Shown here: in pieces, positions 25,876-33,807 of the stretch | Numbering within the stretch: position 1 is the stretch's first letter | Layout: the number at the start of each line of letters is the position of its first letter | Source of the DNA: SIG440 sp045645805 | Lineage (GTDB): Bacteria; Bacillota; Clostridia; Monoglobales; Monoglobaceae | NCBI GenBank assembly: GCA_045645805.1 | Contig: JAZRJL010000083.1 | Location: forward strand, 1 to 64,000 | Length of the DNA: 64,000 bases | Direction of reading: 5' to 3' | The notes under the pieces: generated by a model | The model's database searches: none | What the model was told of the DNA's origin: nothing | What the model saw: only the letters and a program-made list of their open reading frames with translations | Position numbers and translations under genes: made by a program

Positions 25876-27201
25876 TTATTCCCGACGAAGCTTTGCGACA
25901 GTTTCTATATGGTGCGTTCGCGGGAACAAATCTACCGCAGCAACTTCTTCCGTTTTGTAACCAAGCCCCGCTAAAATCTTCAAATCCCTCGCCAAAGTTG
26001 ACGGCTTGCACGAAACATAGACAATCCGCTTTGGCTTTGCCTTTGCAACGGTTTTAAGCAGGCTCTCCTCACAACCTTTGCGTGGCGGGTCAAGAATTAT
26101 TACATCAGGTCTTTCGCCTTTCAGCTTTGGTGCAATCTCTTCGGCAGTGCCGCAGAAATACTCGGCATTTTCAATTCCGTTAAGCTTTGCATTTTCCTTT
26201 GCGTTTTCAATTGCCTGAGGTACAACCTCAATGCCTACAATCTTTTTTGCTCCACTTGCCATAAACTGACCAATCGTTCCAATTCCGCAATACAAGTCCC
26301 ATACAACCTCGCAGCCTGAAAGGCTTGCAAACTCCCTTGCCTTGCCGTAAAGAACCTCGGTCTGTTTTTTATTAACCTGATAAAAGGACTGGGGCGAAAT
26401 TCTGAATTTGCAATCACCGATGCCGTCGATTATAAAGTCCTTGCCCCAAAGTGTGCGATATCTCTTTCCAAGCACCACATTGGTGCGTTTGTCGTTGAAG
26501 TTCTGTAAAACCCCTGTAAGTCCCTCAACATTTTCACGCAAAGCCGCAACAAGCTCGTCACTATGGGGCAGCCTTTCACAATTTGTCACAATGCACACCA
26601 TTTTGCCGCTTTCACCGCACCGTGTGTAAATATGACGTATGCAGCCCTTGCCTGTTTCTTCGTCATAAGGCTCAATATCAAACTCATCCATCCATTCCCT
26701 TACGCATTTTATCACGTCGGGATTTGAGCTGTCCTGAATTATACAGCCGTCAATATCAATAATTCTGTGAGAATGCTGTGCGTAAATACCAATCCCGTCA
26801 ACCCCTACGGGGAACTGCCCCTTGTTGCGATAGCCACGGACATACTCAGCACCCAAAACAGGGGGGACGGTAATGTCAAGACCGCCGATTCGTCTTAAGC
26901 AATCCTCAACCTTTTTACGCTTGAACTCAAGCTCGGTTTCATATTCCACATTCCAAAACCGACAGCCGCCGCATTTGTAAAAGTAGGGACATTCCGACTT
27001 GATGCGGTCAGGTCGTGGCTTTAAAACCTCCATCAGCTTGCCCACGGCATAATTTTTAAGCACCTTTATAATAATGACCCTAACAGTTTCACCCACAAGG
27101 GCATAGGGAACAAACACCGCTATTCCCTCAGCCCTGCCTACGCCGTCACCCTCGTCGGTTGTGCCTGTTATTTCAATTTCGTAAATATCGTTTTTGTTCA
27201 T
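25876..27201 (-). CDS. 23S rRNA (uracil-C5)-methyltransferase, RlmD/RlmC family
   Basis: A 441-residue SAM-dependent RNA m5U methyltransferase. N-terminal TRAM domain (about 5-60), Fe-S cysteines CPYFYKCGGCRFW, SAM site VWDLYCGIGTIGQFMA, DPPRKGCEESLL and the catalytic YVSCKPSTLARDL. Whether it acts on U747, U1939 or both is not visible. Its ATG overlaps the preceding stop by one base (TAATG), so it is translationally coupled. Confidence 0.93.
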   Translation of the reverse strand: MNKNDIYEIEITGTTDEGDGVGRAEGIAVFVPYALVGETVRVIIIKVLKNYAVGKLMEVLKPRPDRIKSECPYFYKCGGCRFWNVEYETELEFKRKKVEDCLRRIGGLDITVPPVLGAEYVRGYRNKGQFPVGVDGIGIYAQHSHRIIDIDGCIIQDSSNPDVIKCVREWMDEFDIEPYDEETGKGCIRHIYTRCGESGKMVCIVTNCERLPHSDELVAALRENVEGLTGVLQNFNDKRTNVVLGKRYRTLWGKDFIIDGIGDCKFRISPQSFYQVNKKQTEVLYGKAREFASLSGCEVVWDLYCGIGTIGQFMASGAKKIVGIEVVPQAIENAKENAKLNGIENAEYFCGTAEEIAPKLKGERPDVIILDPPRKGCEESLLKTVAKAKPKRIVYVSCKPSTLARDLKILAGLGYKTEEVAAVDLFPRTHHIETVAKLRRE

Positions 27202-27968
27202 TATAAGTGCCTTTCTTCCAATATCTCCAAATTCCTCAAAATCACGTTTTTGCCCCGCCAGCTGAATGCATACTTGCCGTACTTTTCTTTAAATTCTCTA
27301 TTTGAAAGTCCCTCAACATCATCTTTTGAAAGATTTGTAATTCTCTCACTTAAAAATTGTGGTATCGCATTTGTTTCAAGGCACGCATTATGGGGACAAA
27401 CCCTTTGACAAACATCACAGCCCCAGCAAAGTCCGTTTTTGACAATCAGTGCCTTTTCTGTCTCGTCAAGCTCGCCACGTTTTTGGGTTATGGCAGAAAG
27501 GCATTTGCTTTCATCCACTCTGCCGCCTTTGATTGCACCATTGGGGCATTCTCTTTCGCATCGTCCGCATGAGATACATTCAGTCTCCATTGGTAAATCA
27601 GGCTCAATATCAAGATTATGGACTATCTGACCAATGAAAAAGTATGAGCCATACCTTGGTGAAATTAACATTCCGTTCATACCAAAAAAGCCAAGACCTG
27701 CCTCATATGCCGCCTTGCGGTCGTCAAGAGTTCCCTTGTCCACGTGAACAAGTGTCTCGGTCGCACCCTTCGACAAAAGCACCTCTGAAAGCTTTTTCAA
27801 AAGGCTTTCGGCAACTGTGTGATAGTCAATCCCCCGTGCATACAACGAAAGGTTGCCCCTCTCCCCTTTGACGAAGTAGGGAAAAAGTGCAACCACTGCA
27901 TTCCTTGAAAAGCCGATTTCAGGGATACCAATTTCCCTTGCCGCAGCCGTGATTTTAGCCTTTATCAT
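27201..27968 (-). CDS. Short epoxyqueuosine reductase-like iron-sulfur protein
   Basis: 255 residues. The C-terminal half holds two [4Fe-4S] motifs (CISCGRCERECPNG and CWGCDVCQRVCPHN), as in QueG and reductive-dehalogenase-like proteins. The N-terminal half (GIDYHTVAESLL, GFFGMNGMLISPRYGSYFFIG) matches the cobalamin-binding region of QueG. It is much shorter than classical QueG (about 350-380), lacking the C-terminal HEAT-like part. It is coupled to recR by a 4 bp ATGA overlap. Likely a corrinoid enzyme; exact substrate uncertain. Confidence 0.8.
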   Translation of the reverse strand: MIKAKITAAAREIGIPEIGFSRNAVVALFPYFVKGERGNLSLYARGIDYHTVAESLLKKLSEVLLSKGATETLVHVDKGTLDDRKAAYEAGLGFFGMNGMLISPRYGSYFFIGQIVHNLDIEPDLPMETECISCGRCERECPNGAIKGGRVDESKCLSAITQKRGELDETEKALIVKNGLCWGCDVCQRVCPHNACLETNAIPQFLSERITNLSKDDVEGLSNREFKEKYGKYAFSWRGKNVILRNLEILEERHL

Positions 27969-28564
27969 AATTCAACACGCCCCTGAAGAGCCTTTGCAAG
28001 GGTTACCTCGTCGGCAAATTCAAGCTCGCCGCCCACAGGCACACCATGGGCAATACGTGTGGTTTTTATCCCAAACGGCTTTAACAGTTTTGAGATATAC
28101 ATTGCCGTAGTTTCACCCTCTAAATTGGGGTTAGTCGCCATAATAACCTCACGAACCTCGCCACCGGCAATCCGTGACATAAGCTCTTTGATACGGATGT
28201 CGTCAGGACCTACATTATCCATAGGCGAAATTGCACCGTGAAGAATGTGGTAAACGCCCTTGAACTCGTTGGTTTTTTCCATCTGAATAGCGTCCTTGGG
28301 ACTTTCAACCACGCAAATCAAGCCCTTGTCTCTGGACGGATTTGCACAAATACTGCAGGTGTCACTGTCCGAGAAGTTCTGACAGATTTTGCAGTAGGTT
28401 ATCTTTTTTTTCGCTTCAATAATTGCATCGGCAAACCGAAATGCTTTTTCCTCGGGCTGATTAAGAACATGATAAGCGAGCCTTTGAGCGGTTTTGCTGC
28501 CAATACCCGGAAGCTTGCGGAATTCATCTATTAAATTTTGAAGCGGTGAAACGTAATAATCCAT
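27965..28564 (-). CDS. recR: Recombination mediator RecR
   Basis: RecFOR-pathway protein that helps load RecA on gapped DNA. 199 residues: helix-hairpin-helix (FRKLPGIGSKTAQRLAYH), four-cysteine zinc finger (CKICQNFSDSDTCSIC), TOPRIM (ICVVESPKDAIQME) and the C-terminal GVPVGGELEFADEVTLAKAL. In many Bacillota recR follows dnaX-ybaB; here it leads recR-queG-like-rlmD. Confidence 0.97.
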   Translation of the reverse strand: MDYYVSPLQNLIDEFRKLPGIGSKTAQRLAYHVLNQPEEKAFRFADAIIEAKKKITYCKICQNFSDSDTCSICANPSRDKGLICVVESPKDAIQMEKTNEFKGVYHILHGAISPMDNVGPDDIRIKELMSRIAGGEVREVIMATNPNLEGETTAMYISKLLKPFGIKTTRIAHGVPVGGELEFADEVTLAKALQGRVEL

Positions 28565-28591
28565 TTTCTTCCGGTTTCCTTTCTAAAACAT

Positions 28592-28632
28592 AAAGGGTCT
28601 GTGGCAAATGAGTGCCACAGGCCTTTGTTCTT
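28592..28632. repeat. Hairpin with T-tract upstream of recR
   Basis: Arms AAAGGGTCTGTGGCA/TGCCACAGGCCTTT; the T-rich tail lies on the plus strand (GTTCTTTTTT), where no gene ends. It may belong to the neighbouring 3' element or act as a weak bidirectional terminator. Confidence 0.4.
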
Positions 28633-28648
28633 TTTTACATCCATCTTT

Positions 28649-28883
28649 GGGGATAGGAAAAAAAGATTCAGAATGGACAAACTGAGCCAAAGCTTTGCTT
28701 TGGGTTACCCGAAGTCGTACTTTGGTACTACGAGTGGCGAAGTTTGTTTATAGCAAAAAGATCTCCATTTAAAAATCGAATATAATGAGATTTTTTTCAT
28801 AATTTATTGCTTAATGTCTGTTTAACAATTGCGACGCCTCGTTTTATCCGTCTTTTTGCGGTCTGGACTTTTTTTACATCCCC
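28649..28883 (-). repeat. 3' three-way-junction element, copy A
   Basis: Starts 2 bp behind the stop codon of the stalk-domain gene. On the plus strand the ends are GGGGAT/ATCCCC (P1). Inside are an ACAAAC/GTTTGT arm (P2) holding CCGAAG and CGAG on opposite sides, then AGCAAAAAG/CTTTTTGCG (P3). P1 differs from copies B and D on both sides (GGGGAT/ATCCCC for GAGGAT/ATCCTC), a compensatory change. The spacer of 320 bp holds nothing else but the hairpin at 28592. Confidence 0.7.
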
Positions 28884-28885
28884 AT

Positions 28886-29335
28886 CTATTTTGTAAGTGT
28901 TACTGTCTCTGTTGCTCCATCCCATCCAACTGTATATCCCATTGCCTCGGCAATAAAACGCAGCGGAACATAGGTTCTGCCCTCTTTGTAGTTGAGAAAT
29001 GGTGTTACATCCATGGGGTCAAGGTCCTTTTTGTTGCCGTTTGCATCGAAGTAGAAAAGTCTTTCGTTGCCAACCTGCATAAAGAAACTTTCGCCTGCTT
29101 CGTTACGACCCATAACCGACTGGCTGTCGTTTTCCCAGTTTACCTGAAAACCAAAATATTCAAGCAAAAATCTGATAGGAACAAATGTACGGTTGTTCTT
29201 TTCAACAATGCTTCCTAACCCCTCGGCAATTGTAGCCTTTTCGCCGTTGATAATGATTTCAGTATTTCCTGCAAAAGCAGTGATTGCCGAAAGTGCAAGT
29301 ACAAGAGCAAGTACAAGTGAAACAAATTTTTTCAT
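28886..29335 (-). CDS. Secreted copper amine oxidase N-terminal (stalk) domain protein
   Basis: 149 residues with a signal peptide (MKKFVSLVLALVLALSAITAFA), then two copies of the stalk-domain pattern: NNRTFVPIRFLLEYFGFQVNWEN and GRTYVPLRFIAEAMGYTVGWDG. The pattern ends each time in a T/V-rich strand. Such domains mediate extracellular binding in Clostridia; no oxidase domain is attached. The ATG at 29335 has GAGGGA upstream. Confidence 0.9.
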   Translation of the reverse strand: MKKFVSLVLALVLALSAITAFAGNTEIIINGEKATIAEGLGSIVEKNNRTFVPIRFLLEYFGFQVNWENDSQSVMGRNEAGESFFMQVGNERLFYFDANGNKKDLDPMDVTPFLNYKEGRTYVPLRFIAEAMGYTVGWDGATETVTLTK

Positions 29336-29390
29336 AATTATTTTCCCTCTCATATTGAATTTTCAATCAGGGCTATGCCCCAAGTTTTTT

Positions 29391-30569
29391 CTAAATAAGT
29401 GCTTTTAGCTCTGAAACCTTGTCAAGCTGTTCCCAGGGAAGGTTTAAATCCTCTCTGCCAAAATGACCATAAGCCGCTGTCTGCTTGTAGATAGGCTGTC
29501 TCAGCTTAAGGGTGTTTATAATTCCTGATGGGGTAAGGTCAAACACCTTTGCCACCATTTCAGAAAGCTTTTCTTCGCTGAAACGTCCTGTACCAAAGGT
29601 GTCAATGCGGACAGAAACAGGCTTTGCAACACCAATTGCATAAGCAAGCTGAACTTCACAGGTTTTTGCAAGACCAGCCGCAACAATATTCTTTGCAACA
29701 TAACGTGCAGCATATGCGGCACTGCGGTCAACCTTGGTACAGTCCTTGCCTGAAAAAGCACCGCCGCCGTGACGTGCATAGCCGCCATAAGTATCAACAA
29801 TAATCTTTCTGCCGGTGTGACCTGAGTCTCCCTGAGGTCCGCCCACAACAAATCTGCCTGTTGGATTGATAAAGATTTTTGTATCCTCATCAATAAGCTC
29901 TGCCGGAACAGTTGCCTTAATAACCGCATTAAGTATATCTGCCCTGAGCTGACTCATTTCAACAGCAGCATCATGCTGGCTTGATACAACAATTGCATCA
30001 ATGCGTTTAACCTTGCCGTTTTCGTCATATTCAACTGTAACCTGGGTCTTGCCGTCAGGTCTTAAATATGAAAGCTCACCGCTTTTTCTGACCTCAGTCA
30101 GACGTCTTGCCATTTTGTGGGCAAGGTGAATTGCCATTGGCATATAGGTTTCGGTTTCGTCACAGGCAAAGCCAAACATCATGCCCTGGTCGCCTGCACC
30201 GTGGCCGTGACCCTCTTCACCCTCTTTGAATTCAAGAGCGTTGTCAACACCCATTGCAATATCCCCTGACTGCTTGTCAAGAGCACAAATAACACCGCAG
30301 GTATCGCAGTCAAAACCATATTTTGCACGGTCATAGCCTACCTCGCGAACAGTCTGTCTCACAATATCCGAAACGTCAATTGTCGCAGTTGTGCTGATTT
30401 CGCCCACAACAACCACAAGACCGGTTGTAACGGTAACCTCGCAGGCAACGCGAGCGTTGGGGTCTTGTTTTAAAATAGCATCAAGAATGGCATCTGAGAT
30501 AAGATCCGAGATTTTATCGGGATGTCCCTCGGTAACCGATTCTGATGTAAATAACTTTTTGTAGCTCAT
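29391..30569 (-). CDS. metK: S-adenosylmethionine synthetase
   Basis: Makes SAM from methionine and ATP. 392 residues with SVTEGHPDKISDLISDAILD, the signature GAGDQGMMFG and GGGAFSGKD phosphate loop, all in expected positions. It has its own consensus promoter and a 100 bp leader with a 9 bp stem but no recognisable SAM riboswitch. AGGAGG precedes the ATG. Confidence 0.98.
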   Translation of the reverse strand: MSYKKLFTSESVTEGHPDKISDLISDAILDAILKQDPNARVACEVTVTTGLVVVVGEISTTATIDVSDIVRQTVREVGYDRAKYGFDCDTCGVICALDKQSGDIAMGVDNALEFKEGEEGHGHGAGDQGMMFGFACDETETYMPMAIHLAHKMARRLTEVRKSGELSYLRPDGKTQVTVEYDENGKVKRIDAIVVSSQHDAAVEMSQLRADILNAVIKATVPAELIDEDTKIFINPTGRFVVGGPQGDSGHTGRKIIVDTYGGYARHGGGAFSGKDCTKVDRSAAYAARYVAKNIVAAGLAKTCEVQLAYAIGVAKPVSVRIDTFGTGRFSEEKLSEMVAKVFDLTPSGIINTLKLRQPIYKQTAAYGHFGREDLNLPWEQLDKVSELKALI

Positions 30570-30587
30570 TGGTTAAACCTCCTCATA

Positions 30588-30626
30588 TGTATCTTTAAAG
30601 AACTTTTGGTTATGCACAAAGATACA
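30588..30626 (-). repeat. Leader stem of metK
   Basis: 9 bp arms TGTATCTTT/AAAGATACA enclose 21 nt, ending just before the AGGAGG of metK. It could affect translation initiation. It does not fit SAM-I, SAM-II or SMK consensus as I know them. Confidence 0.45.
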
Positions 30627-30631
30627 TTGTA

Positions 30632-30660
30632 ATTATACTATTTTTTTTAAAGGATGTCAA
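30632..30660 (-). promoter_or_regulatory. metK promoter
   Basis: Minus strand: TTGACA (30660-30655), 17 bp spacer, TATAAT (30637-30632); both hexamers are perfect. Confidence 0.85.
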
Positions 30661-30688
30661 CCGTTTGCCTGTCAATTACAAGTTTTTA

Positions 30689-30717
30689 TTGACAAATTTC
30701 TGCAAAAGATGTAAAAT
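30689..30717 (+). promoter_or_regulatory. Promoter of the ECF S-component gene
   Basis: TTGACA (30689-30694), 17 bp spacer, TAAAAT (30712-30717), 40 bp before the ATG at 30758. Confidence 0.75.
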
Positions 30718-30757
30718 ATATGCTATATTAATATTTAGTTAAGGTCGTGATTACTCT

Positions 30758-31294
30758 ATGAAAAAAAGTATTAATACCAAGGATATGGTTATTACCGCAT
30801 TGATGATTGCCTTTGGCATAATCATTCCGACTTTGTTTAAACCCCTGCAGGTTCAGTTGTCTCCTGCGTTTACGGCAACCATTACTGCACATGTTCCCAT
30901 CTTTATTTCAATGTGCCTCTCACCTGCGTCGGCTATATTCACTTCAATCGGCACAACCCTCGGCTTTTTGCTTTCAGGCATTCCCCTTGTGGTTGTTGCA
31001 CGTGCCGCATCTCACATTGTTTTCGCACTTGTGGGTGCTTATATGGTGGTTAAGAAAAGAAACCTTGTCCTTGTGGGAATTGTAACAGCCGTTCTTCATG
31101 CCGCATTTGAGGCTTTGATGGTTTATATCTTCTTTGCAATGGGCTGGACCCCGTCAGACAGTGGCTTGTTGCTTGCTTATACCACGGGTGTTGGTACACT
31201 TATCCATCACACAATCGACTATGTAATTGCAGTTGTTCTTCTTAAGGCTCTTGCAAAAACCGGTGCAGTTAAGAATATTCCCAAGGTTTTTTAA
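30758..31294 (+). CDS. ECF transporter substrate-binding (S) component, possibly niacin type
   Basis: 178 residues with five to six membrane segments. It follows the S-component pattern: N-terminal KDMVITALMIAFGIIIP and a conserved core (AHVPIFISMCLSPASAIFTS, ARAASHIVFALVGAYMV). The SHVPIF-like and RAASH segments recall NiaX-type niacin S components, an assignment from memory. It has no T/A1/A2 genes nearby, so it would use a shared energising module. Other vitamins remain possible. Confidence 0.65.
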   Translation: MKKSINTKDMVITALMIAFGIIIPTLFKPLQVQLSPAFTATITAHVPIFISMCLSPASAIFTSIGTTLGFLLSGIPLVVVARAASHIVFALVGAYMVVKKRNLVLVGIVTAVLHAAFEALMVYIFFAMGWTPSDSGLLLAYTTGVGTLIHHTIDYVIAVVLLKALAKTGAVKNIPKVF

Positions 31295-31323
31295 GATACA
31301 ACATATTTGCAAAATTTTTATAA

Positions 31324-31354
31324 TCGGGCGGCTGATATCCGCCCGATTTTTTAT
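31324..31354 (+). terminator. Terminator of the S-component gene
   Basis: Stem ATCGGGCGG/CCGCCCGAT, loop CTGATAT, followed by TTTTTTA. Confidence 0.88.
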
Positions 31355-31361
31355 ACAACAA

Positions 31362-31397
31362 AACACAAAAGCCACGGTTTACCGTGGCTTTTGTGTT
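31362..31397 (-). terminator. Terminator of kdgA-kdgK
   Basis: 15 bp stem ACACAAAAGCCACGG/CCGTGGCTTTTGTGT with loop TTTA; minus-strand tail TTTGTTGTAT. Confidence 0.8.
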
Positions 31398-31437
31398 AAT
31401 GGATTTAGGTAACAATTAAAATTTGATACTTTTAAAT

Positions 31438-32460
31438 TTATCTCTGAACTCTGCCCGAGCCGTCGCCGCCTGCAAGCTTTTCAACCTCAGCAACAGAAAC
31501 ACGGTTGAAGTCACCCTCAATTGTGTGCTTAAGTGCCGATGCAGCAACTGCAAACTCGATAATTTCCTTTGAGGACTTGCCCGAAAGGATTGAGTAAATC
31601 AACCCGCCGCCAAAAGAATCACCGCCGCCTACACGGTCAACTATATGAAGGTGATATGTCTTTGAGAAGTAATAATCCTCGCCATCATAAAGCATACCTG
31701 CCCAGTCATTGTCGTTTGCCGAAATTGATGAGCGAAGTGTGATTGCAACCTTTTCAAAGCCGAATTTATCAGCAAGCTGCTTTGCAACGCTCTTGTATCC
31801 GTCGTGGTTGAGCTTTCCGCCATAGATATCGCTGCCCTCTGCCTCGATGCCAAATACATCCTTTGCATCCTCTTCGTTTGAAATACAAACATCAACATAC
31901 TGACAAAGCTCGGTCATAGCAGCCCTTGCCTGTTCTCTTGTCCAAAGCTTGCCACGGTAGTTAAGGTCACAGGAGATTTTAACGCCCTTTGCCTTTGCTG
32001 CCTTACAAGCCTCTTTACAAATTTCAACTACGTTCTCGCCCAAAGCGGGAGTTATACCTGTAAAGTGGAACCAGTCAGCATCCTCAAAAATGCTGTCCCA
32101 GTCAAAGTCTGATGCCTGAGCCTGCTGAATTGAAGAATATGCACGGTCATAAACACAAACCGAGCCACGCTGTGATGCACCTTTTTCAAGGAAGTAAATA
32201 CCAACTCTTTCGCCGCCGCGAACAATCTTTGAGGTATCAACACCAAAATATCTAAGGCTGTCAACAGCCGCCTGACCGATTGCGTGCTTGGGAAGCTTGG
32301 TAACATATGTACTGTCAAGACCATAGTTTGCAAGTGATACAGCAACGTTTGCTTCGCCGCCGCCAAAGGTAGCCTGCATCTGGTCGTTCTGGAAAAATCT
32401 GTAATATCCGTTGGGAGCAAGTCTCAACATAATTTCACCGAAAGTAACTACTTTTTTCAT
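31438..32460 (-). CDS. kdgK: 2-Dehydro-3-deoxygluconokinase (PfkB family)
   Basis: Phosphorylates KDG to KDPG in hexuronate breakdown. 340 residues of the ribokinase fold: GEIMLRLAP at the start, FGGGEANVAVSLANYGLDS, and the catalytic anion hole DRVGGGDSFGGGLIYSIL with the Asp base. The 4 bp overlap with the KDPG aldolase gene just upstream supports the substrate assignment: the two catalyse consecutive steps. Confidence 0.9.
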   Translation of the reverse strand: MKKVVTFGEIMLRLAPNGYYRFFQNDQMQATFGGGEANVAVSLANYGLDSTYVTKLPKHAIGQAAVDSLRYFGVDTSKIVRGGERVGIYFLEKGASQRGSVCVYDRAYSSIQQAQASDFDWDSIFEDADWFHFTGITPALGENVVEICKEACKAAKAKGVKISCDLNYRGKLWTREQARAAMTELCQYVDVCISNEEDAKDVFGIEAEGSDIYGGKLNHDGYKSVAKQLADKFGFEKVAITLRSSISANDNDWAGMLYDGEDYYFSKTYHLHIVDRVGGGDSFGGGLIYSILSGKSSKEIIEFAVAASALKHTIEGDFNRVSVAEVEKLAGGDGSGRVQR

Positions 32461-33095
32461 CCTCTTATCTCCTTTAAAAGTTGTGTTGCTTCTTTTGTAA
32501 GCTTTTCAATTTCATCAAATTTGCCCTCTGAAATTTTGTCTGCGGGAACCATCCAGCTGCCGCCGCAGGCAAAAACAGCCTTGCAGTTTAAGTAATCAGC
32601 AAGGTTGCCCACACCGATACCGCCGGTAGGCATAAACTTAACCTTTGTATAGGGTGCTGCCATTGCCTTTATCATCTTTACGCCGCCTGCAGCCTCAGCA
32701 GGGAAGAACTTGAGATATGTAAGACCAAGTGACATACCCATTTCAACCTCAGAGGGTGTGCAAACGCCGGGAACAATGGGATAACCCTTTTCGCAGCAGT
32801 ACTTTACAACCTCAGGGTTTAAACCGGGGCTTACAATAAACGAAGCACCTGCATTCATTGCAGCGTCAGCCTGTTCTTTGGTAAGAACAGTACCTGCACC
32901 TATAAAGAAATCGGGATACTCGTTTGCAATAAGGCGTATTGCCTCTTCTGCCGCATCTGTACGGAATGTAATCTCTGCACAGCAAAGACCTCCGTTTTTA
33001 AGTGCGGTTGCAAGAGGGATTGCGTCCTTTGCATCGTCAATTTTTACCACCGGAATTATACCGGTGTCACTTATTTTTTTAATAAGCTGTTCCAT
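32457..33095 (-). CDS. kdgA: KDPG/KHG aldolase
   Basis: Cleaves KDPG to pyruvate and glyceraldehyde 3-phosphate. 212 residues: GIIPVVKIDD, the Glu of CAEITFRTDAA, and the Schiff-base Lys in LGLTYLKFFPAEAAGG; the phosphate site is MPTGGIGVGNLADYL. ATG 33095 has AAGGAG 8 bp away; a GTG three codons upstream is too close to the site. First gene of the kdgA-kdgK operon, with a perfect promoter and a palindrome in its leader. Confidence 0.94.
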   Translation of the reverse strand: MEQLIKKISDTGIIPVVKIDDAKDAIPLATALKNGGLCCAEITFRTDAAEEAIRLIANEYPDFFIGAGTVLTKEQADAAMNAGASFIVSPGLNPEVVKYCCEKGYPIVPGVCTPSEVEMGMSLGLTYLKFFPAEAAGGVKMIKAMAAPYTKVKFMPTGGIGVGNLADYLNCKAVFACGGSWMVPADKISEGKFDEIEKLTKEATQLLKEIRG

Positions 33096-33111
33096 TATAT
33101 CCACTCCTTTT

Positions 33112-33128
33112 GTTTCGCATTGTGAAAC
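33112..33128 (-). promoter_or_regulatory. Candidate IclR/KdgR operator in the kdgA leader
   Basis: Perfect 5 bp arms GTTTC/GAAAC spaced by 7 bp, located about 16-32 bp downstream of the predicted kdgA transcription start. The GTTTC-N-GAAAC form recalls sites of IclR-type hexuronate regulators. An iclR gene lies 700 bp away, so a repressor acting as a roadblock is plausible. Confidence 0.55.
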
Positions 33129-33150
33129 GTAGTTTTATTTTTCTGTCTAC

Positions 33151-33179
33151 ATTATAACCAAAATATATTAAAATGTCAA
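33151..33179 (-). promoter_or_regulatory. kdgA-kdgK promoter
   Basis: Minus strand: TTGACA (33179-33174), 17 bp, TATAAT (33156-33151): a full consensus promoter, which implies tight repression by the leader operator. Confidence 0.85.
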
Positions 33180-33189
33180 TAGAAAATTG

Positions 33190-33218
33190 TTGCAAAGGGA
33201 AAATTTGTATGATATACT
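33190..33218 (+). promoter_or_regulatory. Promoter of the YhcH-family/iclR unit
   Basis: TTGCAA (33190-33195), 17 bp, TATACT (33213-33218), 35 bp before the ATG at 33253; divergent from the kdgA promoter. Confidence 0.6.
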
Positions 33219-33252
33219 TAATGGGTAATTTATACATAAAGGAGATTTTGGA

Positions 33253-33711
33253 ATGATTTTTGATAATTTGAATAACTGCGAAAAATATTTTGGTCTTAAC
33301 AAAAACTTTGAAAAAGCATTTGACTTTTTAAAAAATGCAACCGCCGACCTTGAGGATAAAAAGTACGAGCTTGACGGTAAAGAGCTTTATGCCATTGTCC
33401 AAAGCTACAACTCAAAACAGCCTGAAGACGGTAAGCTTGAAGCACACAGAAATTACATTGACATTCAGTATATAATTTCAGGAATTGAAACCATTGAAGC
33501 TGTTGATATTTCAAAGGTATGCCCCAAATGCGACGGCTACAACCCCGAAAAGGACGTGGAGTTTTTTGAGGATTTGGAAAAAACCTCAAAATGCGTTGTT
33601 GAAGCAGGAGAGTACGGAATATTCTTCCCCAATGACGTTCACAAGCCCGGTCTTGCATACCAGGGCAATTCCTCAGCCGTAAAGAAAATTGTGGTAAAGA
33701 TAAAGCTTTAA
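33253..33711 (+). CDS. YhcH/YjgK/YiaL-family (DUF386) protein
   Basis: 152 residues, a cupin-like family found in sugar-acid and sialic acid operons (YhcH, YiaL, EbgC). Conserved parts: LEAHRNYIDIQYIISGIETIEA, GEYGIFFPNDVHKPG and VKKIVVKIKL, with the metal-binding His/Glu/His set. It likely opens or isomerises a sugar-acid intermediate. Divergent from kdgA-kdgK and followed by iclR, which supports a hexuronate role. Confidence 0.88.
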   Translation: MIFDNLNNCEKYFGLNKNFEKAFDFLKNATADLEDKKYELDGKELYAIVQSYNSKQPEDGKLEAHRNYIDIQYIISGIETIEAVDISKVCPKCDGYNPEKDVEFFEDLEKTSKCVVEAGEYGIFFPNDVHKPGLAYQGNSSAVKKIVVKIKL

Positions 33712-33721
33712 GGCAAATTCA

Positions 33722-33772
33722 TGCCTTCTCCGTTTGGAGAAGGGGGACCACGCAAGTGGTGGATGAGGCGAA
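33722..33772. repeat. Short palindromic repeat between YhcH-family gene and iclR
   Basis: Hairpins GCCTTCTCC/GGAGAAGG and CCAC/GTGG then GGATGAGG: a shortened relative of the MITE-like element at 16607 and 41592. Confidence 0.55.
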
Positions 33773-33807
33773 ATCGCCTTTACCTACCCCGAAAGGATTG
33801 ATAAAAT

